Assembly (NCBI GenBank): GCA_030148745.1
Contig: JASBSV010000005.1
Location: 27,217-91,216, forward strand
DNA from: Paracoccaceae bacterium
GTDB lineage: Bacteria > Pseudomonadota > Alphaproteobacteria > Rhodobacterales > Rhodobacteraceae
Direction of reading: 5' to 3'
DNA length: 64,000 bases
Position numbers and translations under genes: made by a program. This document shows positions 49,430 to 58,363 of the stretch, in pieces. The notes below the pieces were generated by a model. That model had not been told where the DNA came from and made no database searches. It saw only the letters and a program-made list of their open reading frames with translations. Position 1 is the first letter of the stretch. Every line of letters starts with the position of its first letter.

Positions 49430-50355
49430 TGACATCCATGATCACTCCCCCCCTTGATCGGGCGCGCCAGCGCTCTGAACGGCTGGTCATTGTTACCGGT
49501 CCCTCTGGCGCGGGCCGGTCGACCACCATTCATATCCTCGAGGATATGGGGTTCGAGGCCATTGACAATCTGCCGCTCAGCCTTGTGCCGCGCCTGCTTC
49601 AAGGTCAGCCGCTCGCGCGGCCTATGGCGCTTGGGATCGATGTCAGAAACCGCGATTTCAATGCCGAGGCTTTGATCAAACTGATCGACAGTCTGTCGCT
49701 TAATCCGCTTTATTCGGTCGAGCTTTTGTATCTTGATTGCAGCGCCGAAGTGCTGCTGCGCCGTTTTTCTGAAACCCGCCGCCGCCATCCTCTCGCCCCC
49801 AATGAAAGCCCGCTTGAAGGGATCAACCGCGAGTTTGAGCTTTTGGCGCCGGTGCGCGCCATGGCGACCGTTCTGATCGATACAAGCGATCTGACACCGC
49901 ATGAGCTTCATGAAGAGGTCAGCCGATGGTTTGTTCCCAACGGTGTTCAGAAGCTTGCGCTTTCGATCCACTCGTTCTCCTACAAACGCGGCATTCCGCG
50001 CGGCATCGATATGGTTCTCGATTGCCGGTTTCTTAGAAACCCCTATTGGGATGAAACGCTGCGCCATGAGAACGGGCTGTCGCCCAAAGTGTCGGGATAC
50101 GTCACCGCCGATGACCGTTTCGCGCCGTTTTTCGAACATGTGCTGGGTCTGACCACCATGCTGCTGCCCGCCTATATCGACGAAGGCAAAGCGCATCTGT
50201 CGATCGGATTCGGCTGTACCGGGGGGCAACACAGATCGGTTGCCGTTACGGAATATCTGGCCAAAGCCCTTGCGAAGGACGGTTGGCAGGTGTCTATACG
50301 CCACCGGGAACTTGAACGCGGCACGGCCACTTCGGCGGTGCCCCTGTCAGAGTAG
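49429..50355 (+). CDS. rapZ: RNase adapter protein RapZ
   Basis: LVIVTGPSGAGRSTTIHILEDMGFEAIDNLPLSLVP; FGCTGGQHRSVAVTEYLA; ATGA overlap with hprK. Confidence 0.94.
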   Translation: MTSMITPPLDRARQRSERLVIVTGPSGAGRSTTIHILEDMGFEAIDNLPLSLVPRLLQGQPLARPMALGIDVRNRDFNAEALIKLIDSLSLNPLYSVELLYLDCSAEVLLRRFSETRRRHPLAPNESPLEGINREFELLAPVRAMATVLIDTSDLTPHELHEEVSRWFVPNGVQKLALSIHSFSYKRGIPRGIDMVLDCRFLRNPYWDETLRHENGLSPKVSGYVTADDRFAPFFEHVLGLTTMLLPAYIDEGKAHLSIGFGCTGGQHRSVAVTEYLAKALAKDGWQVSIRHRELERGTATSAVPLSE

Positions 50356-50358
50356 AGA

Positions 50359-50757
50359 GTGAGCGTGATCGGCATCGTCATCGTCGCGCATGGGGGCCTG
50401 GCCCGCGAATATCTTGCCGCTGTCGAACATGTCGTCGGCAAACAATCGGGTGTGCGCGCCATTTCCATCGAAGCTGATTGCGACCGCAAGAACAAACAGC
50501 GCGAGATCTGTCTGGCCGCCGATGAGGTCGATACAGGCGATGGCGTGGTGGTGGTGACTGATATGTTCGGCGGATCGCCGTCGAACCTTTCGATGTTGGC
50601 ATGCTGCGCCAGCAACCGGCGCATTCTTTACGGCGCCAATTTGCCCATGCTGATCAAACTGGCCAAGTCGCGGGAAAAATCGGTTCCCGAAGCTTCGGAT
50701 TGTGCATTGGACGCGGGGCGAAAATATATCGACAGCTTTGGCGGGCAGGCGGGATAA
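50359..50757 (+). CDS. PTS EIIA component (mannose/fructose type)
   Basis: IGIVIVAHGGLAREYLAAVEHVVGKQ; VVVVTDMFGGSPSNLSML. GTG start. Confidence 0.92.
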   Translation: MSVIGIVIVAHGGLAREYLAAVEHVVGKQSGVRAISIEADCDRKNKQREICLAADEVDTGDGVVVVTDMFGGSPSNLSMLACCASNRRILYGANLPMLIKLAKSREKSVPEASDCALDAGRKYIDSFGGQAG

Positions 50758-50767
50758 GTTTGAAGCC

Positions 50768-51046
50768 ATGACAGAACCAGTGATCCGCATACTCAAGATC
50801 GACAATGAAAAGGGGCTGCACGCACGCGCATCGGCGAAATTTGTCGAAGTGGTTGAGGAGCACGATGCTTCGGCCGAGGTGTCCAAAGATGGCATGAAGG
50901 CATCAGGCGACAGTATTATGGGCCTTTTGATGTTGGCAGCTTCCAAAGGAACCACTATTGAGGTGCAGACCCGCGGAACGGATGCGGCCACTCTCGCAGA
51001 CGCATTGGAAGAACTGGTCACAAATAAATTCGGCGAAGGCTTCTGA
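50768..51046 (+). CDS. HPr family phosphocarrier protein
   Basis: IDNEKGLHARASAKFVEVVEEHD; SGDSIMGLLMLAASKGTTIEV. Confidence 0.95.
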   Translation: MTEPVIRILKIDNEKGLHARASAKFVEVVEEHDASAEVSKDGMKASGDSIMGLLMLAASKGTTIEVQTRGTDAATLADALEELVTNKFGEGF

Positions 51047-51088
51047 ATAACCAGCGGCCGGTTCTGGTCCGCCACGAATAGTGCAGGG

Positions 51089-51994
51089 ATGGATTTTTTG
51101 GTCGAAAGCTCGCGTCATGCTCCCCTGCCTGTCGAGGTTACCCGGCAGGGCGACGGCAAGTCACTGGCCGAGCAGCCATATGACAAGCGGCGCCTGTCCT
51201 ATTCCAACACCTTTCCCGGCTTCTGGAACAAGGCCCTGATCCGGGTGATGGAGTGGTTCACCGGCAAATGGCCGCTGTTGCGGCGCATTCGGCGTTTCGA
51301 AAAGATCGGTGCCCCCTATGGTCAGGAGTTCTGGACCCTGGCGATGAAGGTGATGGGGATCGAAATCCAGACGCCGCAGTCGCAGATCGACAATATCCCC
51401 GCGACCGGCCCTGTCGTTATCGTTGCCAATCATCCGCATGGTCTGGTTGACGGTATGGTCCTTGGCGAGGTGATCGGCCGGCGGCGTACCGATTACAAGA
51501 TCCTTACCCGCTCACTTTTGACCGGGGTTCAGGAAATCGATCATTTCATGATCCCGGTGCCCTTTCCGCATGAAGAGGACGCGCTGAAGAAAAACCTGGA
51601 AATGCGCAAAGAGGCGATGGAGCATCTAAAGGCCGGGGGGGTGATCGTTCTGTTCCCTTCGGGTGTTGTCGCCTCATCCGATACCGCCTTTGGTCCGGTG
51701 ATCGAGCGTGAATGGAACCCCTTTACCGCCAAGATGATCCAGCGATCGGGCGCTGCGGTGGTGCCGATTTTCTTTCCCGGTCAGAATTCGCGCTGGTATC
51801 AGATCGCCAACCGGCTTTCGGCGCCGCTGCGTCAGGGGCTTTTGATTCATGAGGTCGTTCATGCGCTCGACAAACCTCAGGCCCCTGTGATTGGCCCGGC
51901 TTTCGATGCCGAAAAGATCAAGGCATGGCAAAGCAACCCGCGTGGTTTCATGGCATGGCTGCGTGAACAGACGCTGGCGCTGAAGAACGACTAA
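51089..51994 (+). CDS. Lysophospholipid acyltransferase family protein
   Basis: VVIVANHPHGLVDGMVLGEVIGRRRTDYKIL; GGVIVLFPSGVVASSD; PlsC-like. Confidence 0.85.
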   Translation: MDFLVESSRHAPLPVEVTRQGDGKSLAEQPYDKRRLSYSNTFPGFWNKALIRVMEWFTGKWPLLRRIRRFEKIGAPYGQEFWTLAMKVMGIEIQTPQSQIDNIPATGPVVIVANHPHGLVDGMVLGEVIGRRRTDYKILTRSLLTGVQEIDHFMIPVPFPHEEDALKKNLEMRKEAMEHLKAGGVIVLFPSGVVASSDTAFGPVIEREWNPFTAKMIQRSGAAVVPIFFPGQNSRWYQIANRLSAPLRQGLLIHEVVHALDKPQAPVIGPAFDAEKIKAWQSNPRGFMAWLREQTLALKND

Positions 51995-52002
51995 GGCTTT
52001 AA

Positions 52003-52102
52003 AGCGTTTCGCGTTTAACTTGAGACATTCAGCATCACCTAACGCGTTGAAATCTTTGATTTCAGGCAGCGTTAGGTGATTCAGGTTTAACGCGAAATGC
52101 TC
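52003..52102. repeat. ~100 bp nested imperfect palindrome between convergent genes
   Basis: Outer arms AGCGTTTCGCGTTTAACTTGA...ATCACCTAACGC and GCGTTAGGTGAT-TCAGGTTTAACGCGAAATGCT; inner perfect hairpin TGAAATC-TTT-GATTTCA. Confidence 0.85.
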
Positions 52103-52977
52103 TAGCGCGTCGGCACCGGAGCCTCGCCGCGATAGTCGTAAAAGCCGCGGCTTGTCTTGCGGCCCAGCCAGCCGGCCTCGACATATTTGGTAAGCAGGGG
52201 GCAGGGGCGGTATTTGGTATCTGCCAGCCCGTCGTGCAGAACATTCATGATCGCCAGACAGGTATCCAGACCGATGAAATCGGCAAGCTCGAGCGGCCCC
52301 ATGGGATGATTGGTGCCCAGCTTCATCGCCGAATCGATCGATGATACATTTCCAACGCCTTCATAAAGCGTATAGACCGCCTCATTGATCATCGGCATCA
52401 GAATCCGGTTGACGATGAAGGCCGGAAAATCTTCGGCTGAAGCGGCGGTTTTTCCCAGTCGTTCAACCACGCCAAGGCAGGTCTGATAGGTTTCGTCATC
52501 CGTGGCAATACCGCGGATAAGCTCGACCAGTTGCATAACGGGCACCGGGTTCATGAAGTGAAACCCCATGAATTTTTCGGGCCGGTCAGTGCGTGATGCA
52601 AGTCGCGTGATCGAAATCGATGAGGTGTTCGAGGTCAGGATCGTGTTCGGCTTAAGGTGCGGCACCAGATCTTCGAAAATCGCGGTTTTGACGGTCTCGC
52701 GTTCTGTCGCGGCTTCGATGATCATATCGGTCGGGCCGAGATCGGTCAGCGTCATCGTGGTCGAGATGCGCGCCAGCGCTTCGTCACGCTCCTGCGCGGT
52801 CAGCTTTTCGCGCTGCACCTGACGGTCAAGGTTTTTGGCTATCAGAGCGACGGCTGCGTCCAGACTGTCCTGCGAAATATCGTTCAGCAGAACGTTATAG
52901 CCAGCTACGGCAAAGACATGCGCTATCCCGTTGCCCATTTGCCCGGCGCCGACAATTCCAACCGTTTGCACGTTCAT
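52102..52977 (-). CDS. 3-hydroxybutyryl-CoA dehydrogenase
   Basis: MNVQTVGIVGAGQMGNGIAHVFAVAGYNVLLNDIS; MGFHFMNPVPVMQLVELIRG; MKLGTNHPMGPLELADFIGLDTCL. Confidence 0.94.
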   Translation of the reverse strand: MNVQTVGIVGAGQMGNGIAHVFAVAGYNVLLNDISQDSLDAAVALIAKNLDRQVQREKLTAQERDEALARISTTMTLTDLGPTDMIIEAATERETVKTAIFEDLVPHLKPNTILTSNTSSISITRLASRTDRPEKFMGFHFMNPVPVMQLVELIRGIATDDETYQTCLGVVERLGKTAASAEDFPAFIVNRILMPMINEAVYTLYEGVGNVSSIDSAMKLGTNHPMGPLELADFIGLDTCLAIMNVLHDGLADTKYRPCPLLTKYVEAGWLGRKTSRGFYDYRGEAPVPTR

Positions 52978-53091
52978 GCTGTATTCCTTCCAAAACCTCT
53001 GGGGACCATATGCGCCGCGGCGCGGCATAGGCAAGGGCAGGTCGATAAAACTCATCTCAACTCCTTCCTTTAGCAAATTCGAAAGCGCGCC

Positions 53092-53967
53092 TTGCAAACG
53101 TGGCTACGGGTGAGTCGAAACAAGAGTGATGTGGTGGATATGACCTTTGAGAGGCAGGGCGGCGGGGAGCTTAATTATTTCCCCTGCCGGTATGGAAAAT
53201 CGAAAATCCTTTTCCGGGGACCGAAACGCGATCTGAAGGGCAGGTTCCTTGCCATGCTTGGTGGGACCGAAACCTATGGCCGCTTTATAAAAGAGCCGTT
53301 TCCGCAGCTTGTGGAAAAGGCTTTGGGCGTCACGGTCGCCAATTTCGGATGCGTCAATGCCGGCATTGATGTCTTCCGGGCCGAACCTGGCATCATGGCG
53401 GCCTGCGATGAGGCAGCGCTGACCGTCATTCAGATCGTGGGCGCGCAGAATATGTCGAACCGGTTTTATTCTGTGCACCCACGGCGGAACGACCGGTTCA
53501 TACGCGCCTCATCGCTGATGAAAACGATCTTCCGCGAGGTGGATTTTACCGAGTTTAACTTTAACCGGCACATGCTGACCACGCTGCGTACCCTGTCGCC
53601 TGAACGTTTCGAGGTTGTCAAAGAAGAGCTTCGCGTGGCCTGGCTGGCACGAATGCAGGCAATGATCGCCGGCATTCAGGGGCCGGTTGTGCTGTTTTGG
53701 TTCGCAGACCGAACCCCCGATGACGAAGACAGTGAAATCCGGCTCGGGGCGGATCCCTTGTTCATCACCCGCCAGATGGTCGAGGCATTGCGCCCCGGGG
53801 TTGCGGCAATTGTCGAAGCAACGCCAAGCGCCGCTGCCGCCCTGAGCGGGACCGAGGGTATGGTCCTGTCGCCGCTTGATACGCCCGCGGCCGATACGAT
53901 GCTGGGTGTTCGGGCCCATCGCGAAGCGGCCGAAGTTCTGGCGCGGGCGATAGAAGAGTTCCTTTAG
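53092..53967 (+). CDS. DUF6473-like hypothetical protein
   Basis: ELNYFPCRYGKSKILFRGPKRDLKGRFLAMLGGTETYGRFI...VANFGCVNAGIDVF; start may be MTFERQGG (~53140). Confidence 0.65.
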   Translation: MQTWLRVSRNKSDVVDMTFERQGGGELNYFPCRYGKSKILFRGPKRDLKGRFLAMLGGTETYGRFIKEPFPQLVEKALGVTVANFGCVNAGIDVFRAEPGIMAACDEAALTVIQIVGAQNMSNRFYSVHPRRNDRFIRASSLMKTIFREVDFTEFNFNRHMLTTLRTLSPERFEVVKEELRVAWLARMQAMIAGIQGPVVLFWFADRTPDDEDSEIRLGADPLFITRQMVEALRPGVAAIVEATPSAAAALSGTEGMVLSPLDTPAADTMLGVRAHREAAEVLARAIEEFL

Positions 53968-53973
53968 AAAAGA

Positions 53974-53998
53974 AATGGCCCGCCAGAGGCGGGCCATT
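53974..53998 (-). terminator. Rho-independent terminator downstream of etfBA
   Basis: Perfect 11-bp stem AATGGCCCGCC-tct-GGCGGGCCATT, then TTCTTTTCT on the minus strand. Confidence 0.8.
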
Positions 53999-54024
53999 AC
54001 AATCGTTCAGTGGCAGGGCCGGGA

Positions 54025-54951
54025 TCAGAGTTTCTCGATCAGCTCGGGAACTGCGGTAAACAGATCGGCCACAAGTCCAAAGTCGGCGACCTGAAAGATC
54101 GGGGCCTCTTCATCCTTGTTGATCGCGACGATCACTTTGGAATCTTTCATCCCCGCAAGGTGCTGAATGGCGCCAGAGATGCCGATCGCGACATAAAGAT
54201 CGGGTGCCACGACCTTGCCGGTCTGACCCACCTGCCAGTCGTTCGGCGCATAGCCGCTGTCAACGGCGGCGCGCGATGCGCCGACCGCCGCACCCAGCTT
54301 GTCGGCCAGCTTTTCGATCAGCGCGAAATCCTCTTCCGAGCCAACGCCGCGACCACCGGAGACGACGATCCCGGCCGATGTCAGCTCGGGCCGGTCGCTG
54401 GCGGCGACCTTGTCTTCGACCCATTCGGACAGGCCCGGGGCCTCGGCGGCACCGATCTTTTCAACCGGGGCCGATCCGCCCATTTCGGCGGCGTCGAATG
54501 TGGAGGTTCGGAAAGTCACGACCTTTTTGCCGTCCGACGATTTAACGGTCTGGATCGCGTTGCCGGCATAGATCGGGCGTTCAAAGGTATCGGCGTCAAC
54601 AACCCCTGATGCATCCGAAATAACCATCACGTCCAAAAGCGCGGCCACCCGCGGCATGACGTTCTTGGCATCGGTCGTAGCGGGCGCGACGATGTGCTCA
54701 TAATCGCCGGCAAGACTGGCGATCAGCGCTGCGGTCGGTTCTGCCAGACGATGACCGTAGAGCGCGTCTTCGGCGCAAAGCACTTTGGCCACGCCACTGA
54801 TCTTGGCTGCCTCGTCGGCAGCTGCCGAACAGGTAGCTCCGGCGCAGAGAACCGTTACATCGCCAAGCTTGGCGGCGGCGCTGACGGCCTTGGCGGTTGC
54901 ATCAACGGCCAGTTCACCATCGTTAACCTCGGCAAGGAGAAGAACAGCCAT
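54025..54951 (-). CDS. etfA: Electron transfer flavoprotein alpha subunit
   Basis: IVVSGGRGVGSEEDFALIEKLADKLGAAVGASRAAVDSGYAPNDWQVGQTGKVVAPDLYVAIGISGAIQHLAGMKDSKVIVAINKDEEAPIFQVADFGLVADLF. Confidence 0.97.
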   Translation of the reverse strand: MAVLLLAEVNDGELAVDATAKAVSAAAKLGDVTVLCAGATCSAAADEAAKISGVAKVLCAEDALYGHRLAEPTAALIASLAGDYEHIVAPATTDAKNVMPRVAALLDVMVISDASGVVDADTFERPIYAGNAIQTVKSSDGKKVVTFRTSTFDAAEMGGSAPVEKIGAAEAPGLSEWVEDKVAASDRPELTSAGIVVSGGRGVGSEEDFALIEKLADKLGAAVGASRAAVDSGYAPNDWQVGQTGKVVAPDLYVAIGISGAIQHLAGMKDSKVIVAINKDEEAPIFQVADFGLVADLFTAVPELIEKL

Positions 54952-55709
54952 CAGATCGCCCCCACTTCTTTAAGTTTCGCAACAAGTTCATCAACCGAGC
55001 CGACCTTGATACCGGCGGCGCGTGCCTCGGGCTCGGAGGTCGATACAACGGTCAGCCGGGGCGAGACATCGACGCCGTAATCGGCGGCTGTTTTTTCGTC
55101 CAGCGGCTTTTTCTTGGCCTTCATGATATTGGGAAGGCTGGCATAGCGCGGCTCGTTCAGACGCAGATCGACGGTCACGATGGCCGGCATTTTAACCTTG
55201 ATGGTCTGCAGGCCGCCGTCAACCTCGCGCGTCACGGTCGCACTGTCGCCGTCAACCTCCAGATCCGAGGCGAATGTCGCCTGGGCCCAGCCGGTCAGCG
55301 CCGCCAGCATCTGGCCGGTGGCATTCATGTCATTGTCGATCGCCTGTTTTCCGCAAAGAACCAGCCCCGGCGCTTCCTCGTCGATAACGGCTTTGAGAAG
55401 TTTGGCGACGGCCAAAGGCTCAATATCGGTATGAACGTCATCGGCAGCGACGATCAGGATCGCACGATCCGCGCCCATCGCCAAAGCCGTCCGAAGCGTT
55501 TCCTGAGACTGTTTCACGCCGATCGACACTGCGATCACTTCGTCGGCCTTGCCGGCTTCCTTCAGGCGGATTGCCTCTTCCACGGCAATCTCGTCGAAGG
55601 GGTTCATCGACATTTTAACATTGGCCAGATCGACGCCGCTGCCGTCCGACTTTACCCGGACTTTCACGTTATAATCGATCACACGTTTGACAGGTACCAG
55701 GACCTTCAT
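54951..55709 (-). CDS. etfB: Electron transfer flavoprotein beta subunit
   Basis: [62 protein letters not shown]; start trimmed from the ORF track. Confidence 0.96.
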   Translation of the reverse strand: MKVLVPVKRVIDYNVKVRVKSDGSGVDLANVKMSMNPFDEIAVEEAIRLKEAGKADEVIAVSIGVKQSQETLRTALAMGADRAILIVAADDVHTDIEPLAVAKLLKAVIDEEAPGLVLCGKQAIDNDMNATGQMLAALTGWAQATFASDLEVDGDSATVTREVDGGLQTIKVKMPAIVTVDLRLNEPRYASLPNIMKAKKKPLDEKTAADYGVDVSPRLTVVSTSEPEARAAGIKVGSVDELVAKLKEVGAI

Positions 55710-55850
55710 TTGCGCGTCTCCTTGCATGAACGCGCCCCCTTGGCTTTGGGGCGCAAGATTCTTTCCCGGATGTCCTAGCCGAGGCAGCGTGGGGAAAACA
55801 GGGAAAAATCGACGTTCAGAGGGCCTGCGACGTCGCGTTCACGACATGGA

Positions 55851-56423
55851 TCAGCGGTTGGCGCCCGGAATCCATAAAACGTCACCTTCGCCGTTACCGT
55901 TGGCAAACCGCGAGGCGACGAAGAACCAGTCGCTGAGCCGGTTGAGATATTTGACCGCTGCAGGGTTCACCTCTTCGGCGTTTGACAGTTCCACGGTCAG
56001 GCGTTCGGCGCGGCGGCTGACTGTGCGGCACAGATGCAGATGCGCGCCCAGAGCGCCGCCCCCCGGCAGGATGAAAGAGCGCAGCGCCGGCAGATCGCCG
56101 TTCATCGCGTCGATTTCCTCTTCCAGGCGCGTGACCTGCGCGGCGCTTACCCGCAGCGGCGGGAAATCGGCTTTGGCGTCGTTGTCGATATCCGGTCGGC
56201 ACAGATCGGCGCCAAGATCAAAAAGATCGTTCTGAATCATCGCCAACTGCCCGTCCAGCGCGCCATCGGCGTGCAGTCGTGCCAGCCCCACAGTCGCGTT
56301 GGTTTCATCGACTGTGCCGTAGGCCGATACGCGAAGCGAATGTTTGGCCACGCGGGCGCCATTGCCAAGCGCGGTCTCGCCGGCGTCGCCGGTGCGCGTG
56401 TATATCTTGTTCAGAACGACCAT
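55851..56423 (-). CDS. Cob(I)yrinic acid a,c-diamide adenosyltransferase, PduO/ATR type
   Basis: NKIYTRTGDAGETALGNGARVAKHSLRVSAYGTVDETNATVGLAR; FILPGGGALGAHLHLCRTVSRRAERL; YLNRLSDWFFVASR. Confidence 0.93.
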   Translation of the reverse strand: MVVLNKIYTRTGDAGETALGNGARVAKHSLRVSAYGTVDETNATVGLARLHADGALDGQLAMIQNDLFDLGADLCRPDIDNDAKADFPPLRVSAAQVTRLEEEIDAMNGDLPALRSFILPGGGALGAHLHLCRTVSRRAERLTVELSNAEEVNPAAVKYLNRLSDWFFVASRFANGNGEGDVLWIPGANR

Positions 56424-56427
56424 GGGC

Positions 56428-56664
56428 CTAGCCCCCGCTGCGGCGGAAATAGACGTATAGCACGATAAGCACGACCGCGATGAATTGCGCCCCGATGCGA
56501 TATCGCATGATACGGTTGGCGTGTTTTTTGTTGAATTCACCGCCTTTGGCAAAGCCGCCGATCCCGATCATCAGAATGACCAGCACCGCCAGAGAGGCAA
56601 TCAACACGATGATAAACAGAGGATCTTGCAGCATGACAGGCTCCGCTTTGGGTTGCTTTTGCAT
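56428..56664 (-). CDS. Twin-transmembrane-helix small protein (HIG1-like)
   Basis: Two TM helices, with GIGGFAKGGEFNKKHANRIMRYRIGAQFIAVVLIVLYVY. Confidence 0.75.
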   Translation of the reverse strand: MQKQPKAEPVMLQDPLFIIVLIASLAVLVILMIGIGGFAKGGEFNKKHANRIMRYRIGAQFIAVVLIVLYVYFRRSGG

Positions 56665-56739
56665 TTAGTATCTTCGGCGCCGAAAGCGAACCGAAAACCG
56701 CTTTTTCGTCATCTTATCGCCTATCGTCGGTTTTTGCCT

Positions 56740-57570
56740 CTACATCTTGGCAACGATCCGATCGCGAAGCGGCGTTGAAAATAGCCGGTTCAGCCAACTG
56801 GCGATATAGGTCGGCGTTGTGACGAAATAGCGCGGCCGGGGCCGGGGCGCCTCAAGCGCATGGATCAGCTTTTTTGTGACCGCCGAAGGGGGGAGTTCGA
56901 ACGGATCGGGGCGGTCTTTGGCATCGTAAAGCCGTGCCAGAAGCGATCCGCGGTATTGTTCGGCGCGCGGCGATCGGTCCCAGTCGATCCATTTTTCGAA
57001 CTGGCTTCTGGCATTTTCGCGGAATTTCGTGGTGATCGGCCCGGGTTCTATAAGGACAATGCCGATGGCGGTGTCGCGCATTTCAAGGCGCAATGTGTCG
57101 GTCAGCCCCTCAAGCGCGAATTTTGTCGCAACATAACTGCCCCGCCATTTCATCGCCGCAAACCCCAGAACCGAGGAACATTGCACGATCCGCCCGCTGC
57201 CTTGCCTGCGCATCACCGGAATTACCTGCCGGATCAGTTCGTGATAGCCGAAAAAATTTGTTTCGAAATTTGCGCGCAGGGCATCGGTGGGCAAATCTTC
57301 GACCGCGCCGGGAATGGCATAGGCGCCGTTATTGAACAGCGCATCAAGGGTGCCGCCGCTGCGTGTCAGTGCGGTCTGGACCGCCTCCGAGATCGTATTG
57401 GCGTCGGAATAATCGAGACGGAAACTTTCCATCCCCTCGTCGCGCAGGCGTGCGCAATCGCTTTCCTGCCGGCAGGTCGCAAAAACACGCCAGCCGCGTG
57501 CGGCCAGCGTTTTGGCGGCGTCATAGCCAATGCCGGATGAACATCCGGTAATCAGAATGGTCTTGCTCAA
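56740..57570 (-). CDS. SDR family NAD(P)-dependent oxidoreductase
   Basis: ILITGCSSGIGYDAAKTLAARGW; LFNNGAYAIPGAVEDL; YVATKFALEGLTDTL. Confidence 0.92.
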   Translation of the reverse strand: MSKTILITGCSSGIGYDAAKTLAARGWRVFATCRQESDCARLRDEGMESFRLDYSDANTISEAVQTALTRSGGTLDALFNNGAYAIPGAVEDLPTDALRANFETNFFGYHELIRQVIPVMRRQGSGRIVQCSSVLGFAAMKWRGSYVATKFALEGLTDTLRLEMRDTAIGIVLIEPGPITTKFRENARSQFEKWIDWDRSPRAEQYRGSLLARLYDAKDRPDPFELPPSAVTKKLIHALEAPRPRPRYFVTTPTYIASWLNRLFSTPLRDRIVAKM

Positions 57571-57635
57571 CGTAAAAGCGCCCCTTGCTGTAACAGTTCG
57601 GGGCGCCGTCTGATTTGTGCTGATTTGCTGATTGC

Positions 57636-58235
57636 CTATCCGGTTTTTGCCGTCAGCAACCGTTCCGCCATCCAGCCAACGCGCCCGTCCGGTGTTCTTA
57701 GACGGACCCAGCCGGTATCGCCAGAGCGCAGAACCTGAACCTCTTCATTGCGCGACAATTGGTCGATGACATCGAACCGCGTTCCCGGCCCGTTGCGGAG
57801 GTTGACGCGGCTTGCGGTAACCACGCGCAGATCAATCTTGGCGGCGGTATCTTGTGTGTTCTCAAAGCCCGAGATGCCGGTCATGTCGGTTTTCGATTTG
57901 CTCACAACCTCTGGCGCTGCCGAGGCAGTAAGCGAAGCTTTCTGGGCGGACACCAACGTGGCATCGCCACCCGCTGCGGTGATTTGCGACGATGCCGCGC
58001 TATTTGCCGATGCTTCGGCGCTGAACGAGGCTAGAACCAGACCCGGTGTGCCGGTTTTGGTCTTTGGCGTTTCGGGCTTGTAGGCCGCGAAAGGTTCAGG
58101 CGCCTGAGGTATGGCGAGCGCCTGACGTTCATCAAGGAAGGGGCTGACTTCGGGCGGGGTGAAATTCGGCCCGCCAGACAGCGCATAAAACCCGACAAAA
58201 AGAAAAAGGAATGTTGATGCGATAAATGACTTCAT
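57636..58235 (-). CDS. SH3 domain-containing secreted/anchored protein
   Basis: N-terminal hydrophobic signal MKSFIASTFLFLFVGFYALSG; C-terminal SH3b domain VTASRVNLRNGPGTRFDVIDQLSRNEEVQVLRSGDTGWVRLRTPDGRVGWMAERLL. Confidence 0.85.
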   Translation of the reverse strand: MKSFIASTFLFLFVGFYALSGGPNFTPPEVSPFLDERQALAIPQAPEPFAAYKPETPKTKTGTPGLVLASFSAEASANSAASSQITAAGGDATLVSAQKASLTASAAPEVVSKSKTDMTGISGFENTQDTAAKIDLRVVTASRVNLRNGPGTRFDVIDQLSRNEEVQVLRSGDTGWVRLRTPDGRVGWMAERLLTAKTG

Positions 58236-58363
58236 GATCTCCACCACTGGCTTGAAAGTTACGCAGCTTGTGCGATGCCTTCGGTTATTCTGATGCCGGC
58301 TCAACGCACAAACCTCGCGTTTGTTCCTTTACGCCCAAAAAAGCCGGGGCTATCACAGCCACT

